A DNA stretch of 13,578 nucleotides from Actinomycetes bacterium (GCA_023417985.1 JAEZDV010000058.1:1-13578); one strand, 5' to 3'. Shown: positions 7,410-13,293, numbered from the stretch's first letter. Notes: generated by a model from the letters alone, not told the origin. Numbers and translations are program-made.

Positions 7410-8731
7410 TGGGGAGCGTGTCAGACATCCCCCGCAGAAGCTCTTCGCGTACCGCCAAACTCGCGAGCATCCCGCTGGGCATCGCCGGACGTGCCGCTGT
7501 AGGTTTCGGCCGGCGTCTCGCCGGTGGTGACCGCAACGAGATCGACGCCGAGATGACGGCGAAAGCTGCCGAGCAATTGTTCACGGTGCTCGGGGAACTC
7601 AAGGGTGGCGCCATGAAGTTCGGGCAGGCCCTGAGCGTCATGGAAGCCGCGGTTCCGGAGGAATTCGCAGAGCCGTACCGGGAAGCACTGACCAAGCTGC
7701 AGGCCGAAGCGCCTCCCCTGCCTGCCAAGGCGGTGCACCGTGTGCTCGACCAGCAACTGGGCACCCGGTGGCGCGAACGGTTCATCTCGTTCGACGACGT
7801 CCCCACCGCGTCGGCGAGCATCGGCCAGGTGCACCGCGCGGTGTGGTCCGACGGTCGCGACGTCGCAGTGAAGGTGCAGTACCCCGGTGCCGACGAAGCA
7901 CTGCGAGCCGACCTGCGGACGCTGTCGCGGTTCGCGGGAGTGTTCGCGACCATGATGCCGGGCGCCGACGTCCGCGCGCTGCTCGACGAATTGACCGCCC
8001 GGACCGAGGAAGAACTCGACTACCGCACGGAAGCCGACAGCCAGCGGGCGTTCGCGCGGGCCTTCGACGGCGACGAGAAGTTCCTCATCCCGCACGTGGT
8101 GGCGAGCTCGCCGAAAGTAATGGTGACGGAATGGCTTTCCGCCACACCACTTTCCGTGATCATCAGCGAGGGCACCCGGGAGCAACGCGACCGCGCGGGT
8201 GCGCTACTCGCCGAATTCCACTTCTGCAGCCCGGTGAAGGCAGGTTTGCTTCACTGCGATCCGCATCCCGGCAATTTCATGCTGCTCGAGGACGGGCGCC
8301 TGGGTGTGATCGACTTCGGTGCCACCGTTGCGCTGCCGAACGGCTTCCCGCCGGTGCTCGGGCGGATGGTGCGACTCGCCGTCGAGGAGCGCTTCGACGA
8401 GCTGACCGCCCTGCTCTACGACGAGAAGTTCGTCCTTCCCGGGCGAACCGTCACCGACCAGGAGATCGCCGACTACCTCCGGCCCTTCACCGACCCGATC
8501 CGGACCGAGTCGTTCCATTTCACTCGAGCATGGCTGCAAAAGGTCGCCGGCACCGCGACGGATTTCTCGAGCGCACAGTTCCGCACGGCACGTACGTTGA
8601 ATCTGCCTCCGGAGTACGCCAGCATCTTCCGGGTTCTGCTCGGTTCGGTGGGCATCTGCGCGCAACTCGACGCGCAGGCCCCGTACATGGCGATTCTCTC
8701 CGAATGGCTGCCCGGCTTCACCGACGAATAG
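7406..8731 (+). CDS. ABC1/ADCK (UbiB-type) atypical kinase (Rv3197-like)
   Basis: A 441-residue ABC1-family atypical kinase/ATPase. Family hallmarks are all present: the KxGQ motif (Lys71-Gln74, KFGQ), the Ala/Ser-rich nucleotide loop ASASIGQVH (135-143), the ATP-binding Lys156 in VAVK, the catalytic loop HCDPHPGN (283-290) and DFG (303-305). No membrane segment is evident. UbiB/COQ8 members serve quinone-lipid metabolism. The M. tuberculosis homologue has been linked to macrolide tolerance and lies beside whiB7 as here, so a role in antibiotic stress is a reasonable inference. ATG 7406 overlaps the upstream TGA (ATGA coupling). GTG 7418, giving VSDIPRR as in the mycobacterial N-terminus, is a credible alternative, although GGGGAG sits only 1 nt before it. 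The gene converges on whiB7 with 19 nt between stops. Confidence 0.92.
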   Translation: MMGSVSDIPRRSSSRTAKLASIPLGIAGRAAVGFGRRLAGGDRNEIDAEMTAKAAEQLFTVLGELKGGAMKFGQALSVMEAAVPEEFAEPYREALTKLQAEAPPLPAKAVHRVLDQQLGTRWRERFISFDDVPTASASIGQVHRAVWSDGRDVAVKVQYPGADEALRADLRTLSRFAGVFATMMPGADVRALLDELTARTEEELDYRTEADSQRAFARAFDGDEKFLIPHVVASSPKVMVTEWLSATPLSVIISEGTREQRDRAGALLAEFHFCSPVKAGLLHCDPHPGNFMLLEDGRLGVIDFGATVALPNGFPPVLGRMVRLAVEERFDELTALLYDEKFVLPGRTVTDQEIADYLRPFTDPIRTESFHFTRAWLQKVAGTATDFSSAQFRTARTLNLPPEYASIFRVLLGSVGICAQLDAQAPYMAILSEWLPGFTDE

Positions 8732-8747
8732 CCGGGGCCGGGCAGCC
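8706..8747. terminator. Shared hairpin between convergent ABC1 kinase and whiB7 genes
   Basis: GGCTGCCCGGC (8706-8716) and its exact complement GCCGGGCAGCC (8737-8747) form an 11-bp stem with a 20-nt loop. The left arm lies in the last codons of the ABC1 kinase gene. The right arm ends 3 nt before the whiB7 stop codon as read on the plus strand. The stem forms in both transcripts, so it may serve as a bidirectional U-less terminator for two genes whose stops are 19 nt apart. It is also possible that the pairing is fortuitous in GC-rich DNA. Confidence 0.5.
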
Positions 8748-8750
8748 GAT

Positions 8751-9074
8751 TCAGGCGTACACCAGTTCTTTTCGTGGTTCGGCGACGACCGTCTTCCGCG
8801 GTCGTCCGCGGGGGCGTTTGCGGGCGACGATGGCGCCTTGATTGATGATTTCGCCGCCCCACACCCCCCACGGTTCTTCGCGGTCGAGTGCTGCCGCGAG
8901 GCAGCGGGCGCGGACGGGGCAGCCGGCACACAGGGATTTCGCCAGTTCCAGATCTGCCGGCGCCTCGGCGAACCACAGATCGGGATCGTCGCCGTGACAG
9001 GGCAAAGGGGTGACCCCCGTTCGGATTGCCAGTTCGCCTACACCTGATGCGGTCGAAGGGTTTTCGCTCGGCAC
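8751..9074 (-). CDS. whiB7: WhiB7 transcriptional activator of intrinsic antibiotic resistance
   Basis: A 107-residue WhiB-family iron-sulfur regulator. Four cysteines (Cys26, Cys49, Cys52, Cys58) bind the [4Fe-4S] cluster. EPWGVWGG (67-74) is the WhiB turn that contacts sigma factor region 4. KRPRGRPRK (86-94) is the C-terminal AT-hook that marks WhiB7 among its paralogues. The AT-hook binds A/T-rich DNA next to -35 elements, and WhiB7 with the housekeeping sigma factor activates resistance genes (methyltransferases, efflux pumps, acetyltransferases) and itself. Start: GTG 9074 with AGGAG 5 nt upstream (9086-9079). The gene has a long attenuated leader, described separately, and lies convergent to the ABC1 kinase gene and divergent from the VOC gene. 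Confidence 0.96.
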   Translation of the reverse strand: MPSENPSTASGVGELAIRTGVTPLPCHGDDPDLWFAEAPADLELAKSLCAGCPVRARCLAAALDREEPWGVWGGEIINQGAIVARKRPRGRPRKTVVAEPRKELVYA

Positions 9075-9123
9075 GGGGGCTCCTAAAGGTTCGATCGAAA
9101 GGGATGCGATGCGAACTTCGGCC

Positions 9124-9168
9124 GGAGAACGAGAAAGGCCACGGTCCGCTGGGCGGTGTCCGTGGCCT
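9124..9168 (-). terminator. Attenuator (intrinsic terminator) in the whiB7 leader
   Basis: On the minus strand AGGCCACGG (9168-9160) pairs perfectly with CCGTGGCCT (9144-9136), a 9-bp stem around a 15-nt loop. It is followed at once by TTCTCGTTCTCC, a U-rich tail by the standards of this genome. It lies about 60 nt before the whiB7 start, inside the leader, so its function must be conditional termination rather than ending another gene. Confidence 0.75.
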
Positions 9169-9220
9169 GGAATCCGAATGGTCTACCGGGGAGGTATCCC
9201 GGAGAGCCGTCCGGCCACGG
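9160..9220 (-). promoter_or_regulatory. Antiterminator pairing in the whiB7 leader
   Basis: CCGTGGCC at 9220-9213 duplicates the 3' arm of the attenuator stem and is an exact 8-base complement of GGCCACGG (9167-9160), the 5' arm. If it pairs there, the terminator cannot form. The copy lies inside the upstream reading frame, about 30 nt before its stop, where translating ribosomes would mask it. Two small hairpins (CCGGA/TCCGG and CCGGG/CCCGG) occur in the intervening bases and may compete. Confidence 0.65.
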
Positions 9221-9323
9221 ACGAAAGGGCGGCTGCACGCCGGCGCCATGTGCGCGGGGCAGAGACAACAGCGGCGCACGCCACGACGGGTGCAGCGGCC
9301 GCGTAAGCATTGATGCCAACCAT
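9183..9323 (-). CDS. Upstream reading frame (uORF) in the whiB7 leader, 46 residues
   Basis: ATG at 9323 is preceded by GAGGTGG (9336-9330), a good Shine-Dalgarno 9 nt from the start. The frame encodes 46 residues beginning MVGINAYAAAAPVV, with an Ala run, a WRRRAAA stretch and a TAG stop at 9185-9183. The peptide looks like no protein family; its use is probably as a translation sensor. The frame passes through the antiterminator segment and ends 15 nt before the attenuator stem, so a ribosome reaching the stop masks segment 1 and leaves the terminator free to form. A GTG at 9350 in the same frame could lengthen it, but its GGGAG is buried in the 5' hairpin. Translation is inferred from geometry alone. 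Confidence 0.55.
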   Translation of the reverse strand: MVGINAYAAAAPVVACAAVVSAPRTWRRRAAALSSVAGRLSGIPPR

Positions 9324-9380
9324 CAGGGGCCACCTCGCCTTCGTCGTCACGCACGGGCTTCTCCCGTGGCAATGCAGTAC

Positions 9381-9420
9381 ACAATAGTAACGGTGCCGCA
9401 GTCGGCACAAGTTATTTTCT
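9381..9420 (-). promoter_or_regulatory. whiB7 promoter with A/T-rich autoregulatory block
   Basis: Minus strand: AGAAAATAAC (9420-9411) lies directly upstream of a -35-like TTGTGC (9410-9405). Two overlapping -10-like hexamers follow: TATTGT (9386-9381, 18-nt spacer) and TACTAT (9389-9384, 15-nt spacer). The 18-nt version is favoured. An A/T block abutting the -35 is the known WhiB7 recognition arrangement, consistent with the AT-hook in the protein. Transcription should start near 9373-9376. Confidence 0.6.
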
Positions 9421-9499
9421 AGCTGGGGTTTTGCCGAATTCTGTGGGGCCTGTACCGATCCACCAGCTCGCACGCTCACGCGCACCTAGACTCCGCCCC
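9421..9499 (+). promoter_or_regulatory. Promoter of the VOC gene, probably leaderless
   Basis: TAGACT (9487-9492) is a good -10 hexamer ending 7 nt before ATG 9500, with no Shine-Dalgarno between, so the transcript probably starts at the ATG. No recognisable -35 lies 16-18 nt upstream. The A/T block of the divergent whiB7 promoter is at 9411-9420, about 67 bp from this -10, so a shared WhiB7 effect is not supported by spacing. Confidence 0.5.
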
Positions 9500-9859
9500 A
9501 TGCCAATCCCGACTTCCACATTCGTGTCGGTGCTCGATTGCCCCGACCCCCGCGCGCTCGCGAGTTTCTACCGGGACCTGCTCGGCTGGACACTCGCCCG
9601 CGACGACGACGACTGGGTCGAACTCGCGCGCGACGACGACAACGCGCTCGCGTTCCAGCGTTCGCCGGACTTCGTGCCCGCCCGCTGGCCTTCCGAAAGC
9701 GTGCACGTCCACCTCGATTTCTACGTCCCCGATCTCGACGACGCGGAACGGCTCACTCTCGAACTCGGCGCAACCCGGGTCGACGATCCGTCGAGCACAC
9801 GCAACTTCCGGGTGTACCGGGATCCGGCGGGGCACCACTTCTGCCTCTGCGCGCAGTGA
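9500..9859 (+). CDS. VOC (glyoxalase/dioxygenase superfamily) protein
   Basis: A 119-residue single-module vicinal-oxygen-chelate protein. Visible features: the FYRDLLGW turn (23-30) typical of the first beta-alpha unit, HLDFYVPDLDDAERL (71-85) with a probable metal-ligand His71, and RDPAGHHFCLC (107-117) near the end, the usual DPxG-xFCL signature. An ARDDD unit occurs twice (33-37 and 43-47). Substrate cannot be told: the superfamily includes glyoxalases, dioxygenases and antibiotic-binding or antibiotic-modifying proteins. The last is worth testing because the gene is divergent from whiB7. Start ATG 9500 is chosen because of the -10 placement. An in-frame TTG at 9431 would add 23 unconserved-looking residues across the promoter. 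It converges on uvrD2 with 10 nt between stops. Confidence 0.85.
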   Translation: MPIPTSTFVSVLDCPDPRALASFYRDLLGWTLARDDDDWVELARDDDNALAFQRSPDFVPARWPSESVHVHLDFYVPDLDDAERLTLELGATRVDDPSSTRNFRVYRDPAGHHFCLCAQ

Positions 9860-9869
9860 GGCCGCACAG

Positions 9870-12014
9870 TCAGAGATCGAGCGTTGCCGGACGTTCGCCG
9901 CGGACGAGCGCGAGCACGTCGGCGCCGTACTGTTCGAGTTTCTTCGCGCCGATGCCGGGGATCGACACGAGCGCGCGGTCGTCGCGCGGTTGTTGCTCCG
10001 CGATCGCCACCAGAGTGTTGTCGCTGAACACCACGTAGGCGGGCACCTTCATCTCTTTCGACCGCTCGCGTCGCCATTCCTTGAGCGCGACGAGCAGTTC
10101 TTCGTCGAGGTCGGACGGACAGCTCTCGCACCGGCCCAGCATCGTCGAGGTCGTGCCCAGCAGCGCCTTGCCGCAGATCCGGCACTGCGGGCGCTTCTTC
10201 TTCGGTGACGGCGGCTCGGCGATCTTCGACGCCGGAGAGTTGTCGGGGATCAACCCGTGCAGGAACCGCGAGCGGCGACGCGACCGACGGCCTCCTTCGG
10301 TGCGCGACAGCGCCCACGACAACGCGAGATGTACCCGCGCGCGGGTGACCCCGACATAGAGCAGGCGGCGCTCCTCCTCGATGCCGGCTTCGTCCGGAGG
10401 GGTGTCCTTGTCGCCGGTGACGTGCGTGATCGGCAAGGTGCCGTCGGTGAGTCCGACGAGAAACACCGCGTCCCACTCGAGCCCCTTCGCCGCGTGCAGC
10501 GACGCCAGCGTCACGCCCTGGACCGTGGGAGGCTGCCGCGACTCGGCGCGGGCCGCGAGGTCGCGCAGCAGACCGTTGAGCGTCAGGTCGGGTTCGTGCT
10601 CGAGCAGTTCCTCGGTGAGCTGGACCAGCGCCGTGAGCGAGGCCCACCGTTCGCGGGCCTGCGCACCGGTGGGTTCGGTGTCGGTCAGGCCCAGCGGCAC
10701 CATCGTCGCGCGCACCAGCGTCACGAGATGGGGGCCGCGATCGGCGCCCTCGGGGAGGTCGTTGCGCGCATCCACCTGGCGGAGCGCGTTGATCGCCTGC
10801 CGCACCTCGGCGCGGTTGAAGAAGCCCTCGCCGCCGCGCACCTGGTACGGGATACCGGTCTCGGTGAAGGCCTGCTCGTACACCTCCGATTGCGCGTTGA
10901 TCCGGTACAGCACAGCGATTCCCGACGCCGGTACACCGTCGCGCATCAGTTTCGCGATGGCCTTGGCCGTCGCCTTCGCCTCGGCCGGTTCGTCGTCGTA
11001 CTCGGCGAAGGTGGGTTCCGGTCCGGGTGGGCGTTGCCCGATCAGCTTCAGGCGGGTACCCGCGATGCGTCCGCGCGCCTCGCCGATCACCCGGTTGGCA
11101 AGTTCCACCACCTGCGGCGTGGAGCGGTAGTCGCGTTCGAGCTGGACGACGGTGGCGTCGGGGAACCTGCGCGAGAAATCGAGCAGGTACTTGGGCGAGG
11201 CGCCGGTGAACGAGTAGATCGTCTGGTTGGCGTCGCCGACGACGGTGAGGTCGTCGCGATCGCCGACCCAGGCGTCGAGCACGCGTTGCTGCAGCGGCGT
11301 GACGTCCTGGTATTCGTCGACGACGAAACAGCGGTAGCGGTCGCGGAACTCCTCCGCGACGGCGGTGTTGTCCTCCAGGGCCGCCGCGGTGTGCAGCAGC
11401 AGGTCGTCGAAATCGAGGTAGAACCCCTCGTCGCCGCGGTACTTGAGCGACTCGTACATCTCGTACACCGCCGCGACGCGCTCGGCGGCAGCGGGAGGCT
11501 CGCGGCGGACCCGCGCCACGGTAGCCGGATAGTCTTCCGGCGCGATCAGCGATCCCTTGGACCATTCGATCTCGGAGAGCAGATCGCGCACGGTGTCGGT
11601 GTCGGTGGGGAAACCGCACCGGTGCGCGGCCTGCGAGACGACGGCGAACTTGCGGTCGAGCAACTGCCACGGCGTGTCGCCGACGACCTGCGGCCAGAAG
11701 TACCGCAGCTGACGCAGCGCGGCGGCGTGGAACGTCCGCGCCTGCACCGACGGTCCGGGCGCACCGACCCCGAGTTCGCGCAGTCGCGAGCGCATCTCAC
11801 CGGCGGCGCGCGCGGTGAAGGTGACGGCGAGCACCTGTCCTGCGGCGACGTGGCCGTCGGAGACGAGGTGGGCGATACGGCGGGTGATGGTGCGGGTCTT
11901 GCCGGTCCCTGCACCGGCCAGCACGCACACGGGGCCACGCGGCGCGCGCACAGCCGCCGCCTGCTGAGGGTCCAGGCCTTCCGTTACCGCATCGACACGC
12001 ATGGACTCCATCAT
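9870..12014 (-). CDS. uvrD2: UvrD2, UvrD/PcrA-type superfamily I DNA helicase with HRDC domain
   Basis: A 714-residue 3'-5' SF1A helicase. Motif I is AGAGTGKT (33-40) and motif II DEYQD (233-237). GDANQTIYSFTGA (261-273), LERDYRSTP (292-300), VTLASLHAAKGLEWD (501-515) and LLYVGVTRAR (551-560) give motifs III to VI. A tetracysteine segment follows (Cys611, Cys614, Cys629, Cys632), then a C-terminal HRDC domain (about 637-712). This helicase-Cys4-HRDC order is that of mycobacterial UvrD2, a DNA repair helicase reported essential there, and the length is close to its ~700 residues. ATG 12014 is chosen, with ATG 12011 and 12002 close by. The frame opens further upstream, but those 43 residues are Arg-rich, unlike homologues, and overlap the mycoredoxin promoter. 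No LexA-type box is visible. Confidence 0.95.
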   Translation of the reverse strand: MMESMRVDAVTEGLDPQQAAAVRAPRGPVCVLAGAGTGKTRTITRRIAHLVSDGHVAAGQVLAVTFTARAAGEMRSRLRELGVGAPGPSVQARTFHAAALRQLRYFWPQVVGDTPWQLLDRKFAVVSQAAHRCGFPTDTDTVRDLLSEIEWSKGSLIAPEDYPATVARVRREPPAAAERVAAVYEMYESLKYRGDEGFYLDFDDLLLHTAAALEDNTAVAEEFRDRYRCFVVDEYQDVTPLQQRVLDAWVGDRDDLTVVGDANQTIYSFTGASPKYLLDFSRRFPDATVVQLERDYRSTPQVVELANRVIGEARGRIAGTRLKLIGQRPPGPEPTFAEYDDEPAEAKATAKAIAKLMRDGVPASGIAVLYRINAQSEVYEQAFTETGIPYQVRGGEGFFNRAEVRQAINALRQVDARNDLPEGADRGPHLVTLVRATMVPLGLTDTEPTGAQARERWASLTALVQLTEELLEHEPDLTLNGLLRDLAARAESRQPPTVQGVTLASLHAAKGLEWDAVFLVGLTDGTLPITHVTGDKDTPPDEAGIEEERRLLYVGVTRARVHLALSWALSRTEGGRRSRRRSRFLHGLIPDNSPASKIAEPPSPKKKRPQCRICGKALLGTTSTMLGRCESCPSDLDEELLVALKEWRRERSKEMKVPAYVVFSDNTLVAIAEQQPRDDRALVSIPGIGAKKLEQYGADVLALVRGERPATLDL

Positions 12015-12094
12015 GACAGTGCGACCCGACACCGCGACCGCGCGCGTGGCTCGCCGGCGCGTGGACTGTGTGCGCGACCACATTCGGGGACCGG

Positions 12095-12123
12095 TCGGAA
12101 CAGATCGGAACGGCTGTGATGTT
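12095..12123 (+). promoter_or_regulatory. SigH/SigR-type promoter of the mycoredoxin gene
   Basis: GGAAC (12097-12101), a 19-nt spacer and GTT (12121-12123) match the thiol-stress ECF sigma consensus (GGAAY-N18-20-GTT) of mycobacterial SigH and Streptomyces SigR. The start ATG follows GTT after 9 nt, so transcription would begin almost at the start codon. TCGGAAC is repeated 10 bp downstream (12105-12111), too close to GTT to be a second -35 for it. Confidence 0.6.
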
Positions 12124-12132
12124 CTCGGAGTC

Positions 12133-12387
12133 ATGACCACCACCGATGCACCCGCCTTGACCGTCTACTCCACCACGTGGTGTGGCTACTGCAAACGCCT
12201 CAAGAAGCAGCTGGACGAGAACGGGATCGCCTACACCGAAATCGACATCGAGGCCGACCCCTCGGCAGCCGAATTCGTCGGCAGCGTCAACAACGGCAAC
12301 CACATCGTGCCGACCGTCAAGTACGCCGACGGCAGCACCGCCACCAATCCCCCGCTGTCCGCGGTCAAGCGCGCGCTGGGGCTGTAA
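12133..12387 (+). CDS. mrx1: Mycoredoxin (glutaredoxin-fold, mycothiol-dependent), Mrx1-like
   Basis: An 84-residue single-domain thioredoxin/glutaredoxin-fold protein. The active site is WCGYC (16-20) with nucleophile Cys17 and resolving Cys20. IVPTV supplies the cis-proline (Pro60), and FVGSVNNGN (48-56) is the conserved mycoredoxin loop before it. Mycoredoxins reduce protein-mycothiol mixed disulfides, with oxidised enzyme recycled by mycothiol and mycothione reductase; they replace glutaredoxin in actinomycetes. Length and motif match Rv3198A. ATG 12133 has GGAG only 2 nt upstream, so initiation may be leaderless from the SigH-type promoter just ahead. Earlier in-frame starts would add an Arg-rich stretch across that promoter. 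It is divergent from uvrD2 and convergent with nudC (6 nt between stops). Confidence 0.93.
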   Translation: MTTTDAPALTVYSTTWCGYCKRLKKQLDENGIAYTEIDIEADPSAAEFVGSVNNGNHIVPTVKYADGSTATNPPLSAVKRALGL

Positions 12388-12393
12388 CCCGGA

Positions 12394-13293
12394 TCAGCCT
12401 CGCGCCCAGCCCTCGAGCATGCCCCGCGCGATCGAAATCGAGCCGGGCAGCAGCAGGGGCACCTCGTCCGCCGAGGCCCAGTCGCCCACCTCGAGTGCGG
12501 CGCGCACCTCGTCCCGTGTGAACCACCGCGCCTCGCCGATCTCGCCGTCCCTGAACTCCAGGGGCTGAGCGGGGTCGGCGACGGCCGCGAAGCCGAGCAT
12601 GAGCGACCGAGGGAACGGCCAGGGCTGGCTGCCGAGGTAGCGGATGTCCCGCACGTCGACACCGACTTCTTCGCGGATCTCCCGCACCACACACGATTCC
12701 AGCGACTCCCCGGCTTCGACGAATCCCGCCAGGACCGAGAATCTCCGCTCCGGCCACACCGGCTGACGTCCCAGCAGAACCTGATCGCCGCCGTCGTGAA
12801 CCAGGCAGATCACGGCGGGATCGGTGCGCGGAAACTCTTCGTGCCCGGTCGCGGAACTGATCCGTGACCACCCGGAGACCGTGGGTTCGCTGGCGGAGCC
12901 GTCGACCGCGCTGAACCCCGCCTGGTCGTGCCAGTTGAGCAGGGCCACCGCACTGACCATCAGATCGGCGTCCGCATCGTCGAGTCGGTCGCCGACGCGG
13001 CGCAGATCCGCGACCTCGCCGGTCTGGGCGAGCACGCGGACCGCCCACACGTGCCGGTCGTCGCGCACACCGAGGAAGACCGCGCCCGGAGCCGGTCCGG
13101 GGCCGAGATCCGCGGCGGGATGGAACACGAGCGCTCCGTCCGCCACCGGCACCTGTCCCCGGCGATCGACCTTCAGCAGTTTCGCGTCGGCCCAGCCCGC
13201 GCGCAGCGCGGCCTCGTCGGAGCGGAGTTCTTCGGCGCGCTCGACGACGGTGCGCGACAGGAGTGGGGTACCGGACAAAGAGAAACTGGTCAC
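12394..13293 (-). CDS. nudC: NADH pyrophosphatase NudC (Nudix hydrolase)
   Basis: A 299-residue NudC-type Nudix hydrolase, which cleaves NAD(H) to NMN(H) and AMP and, in studied members, removes NAD caps from RNA. The Nudix box spans Gly190-Val212 (Glu196, Arg204-Glu205, Glu208-Glu209, Gly211). SQPWPFPRS (222-230) is the motif distinguishing NADH pyrophosphatases. The middle zinc-ribbon region keeps its scaffold (NWHDQAGF, GWSR, GHEEFPRTDPA), but the four expected cysteine positions hold Ser128, Asp131, Ser146 and Thr149, so no zinc site. I recall the same loss in the mycobacterial protein. Start GTG 13293 is chosen because TAGTGT lies 7 nt before it (leaderless); GTG 13302 is possible. It follows a TrkA-type gene by 10 nt. 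Confidence 0.93.
   Translation of the reverse strand: MTSFSLSGTPLLSRTVVERAEELRSDEAALRAGWADAKLLKVDRRGQVPVADGALVFHPAADLGPGPAPGAVFLGVRDDRHVWAVRVLAQTGEVADLRRVGDRLDDADADLMVSAVALLNWHDQAGFSAVDGSASEPTVSGWSRISSATGHEEFPRTDPAVICLVHDGGDQVLLGRQPVWPERRFSVLAGFVEAGESLESCVVREIREEVGVDVRDIRYLGSQPWPFPRSLMLGFAAVADPAQPLEFRDGEIGEARWFTRDEVRAALEVGDWASADEVPLLLPGSISIARGMLEGWARG

Larger units (their letters stand above)
9075..9380 (-). promoter_or_regulatory. Long structured 5' leader of whiB7
   Basis: About 300 nt separate the predicted whiB7 promoter from its GTG. In transcript order the leader holds a 5' hairpin (CACGGG 9368-9363 with CCCGTG 9357-9352), an upstream reading frame (9323-9183), a first CCGTGGCC segment (9220-9213), GGCCACGG (9167-9160), a second CCGTGGCC (9144-9137) with a U-rich tail, and the whiB7 ribosome site. 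A further 7-bp pairing (GCTGCAC 9296-9290 with GTGCAGC 9238-9232) lies inside the reading frame. Together these fit translation-dependent transcription attenuation. Confidence 0.75.

Noticed and set aside
9083..9319. 78-codon minus-strand frame in the whiB7 leader ending 8 nt before whiB7
   Set aside because: It has no Shine-Dalgarno, and ribosomes on it would cross the attenuator stem and abolish termination. The 46-codon frame has a better ribosome site and position.
9847..9856. CTGCGCGCAG palindrome at the end of the VOC gene
   Set aside because: It has no loop, lies within codons, and alternating GC palindromes arise readily in this composition; not called as a terminator.
12095..12111. 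LexA/SOS box near uvrD2
   Set aside because: The TCGGAAC copies are direct repeats, not the inverted TCGAAC-N4-GTTCGA of actinobacterial LexA sites; a sigma-factor element explains one copy better.
10257..12119. 620-codon plus-strand frame opposite uvrD2
   Set aside because: It mirrors the helicase gene, has low-complexity Arg/Val/Gly composition and no motif; the minus-strand helicase motifs are unmistakable.
12015..12143. 43-residue N-terminal extension of uvrD2
   Set aside because: It is Arg-rich and low in resemblance to helicase N-termini, overlaps the mycoredoxin promoter, and the family begins just before the GLDPQQ segment.
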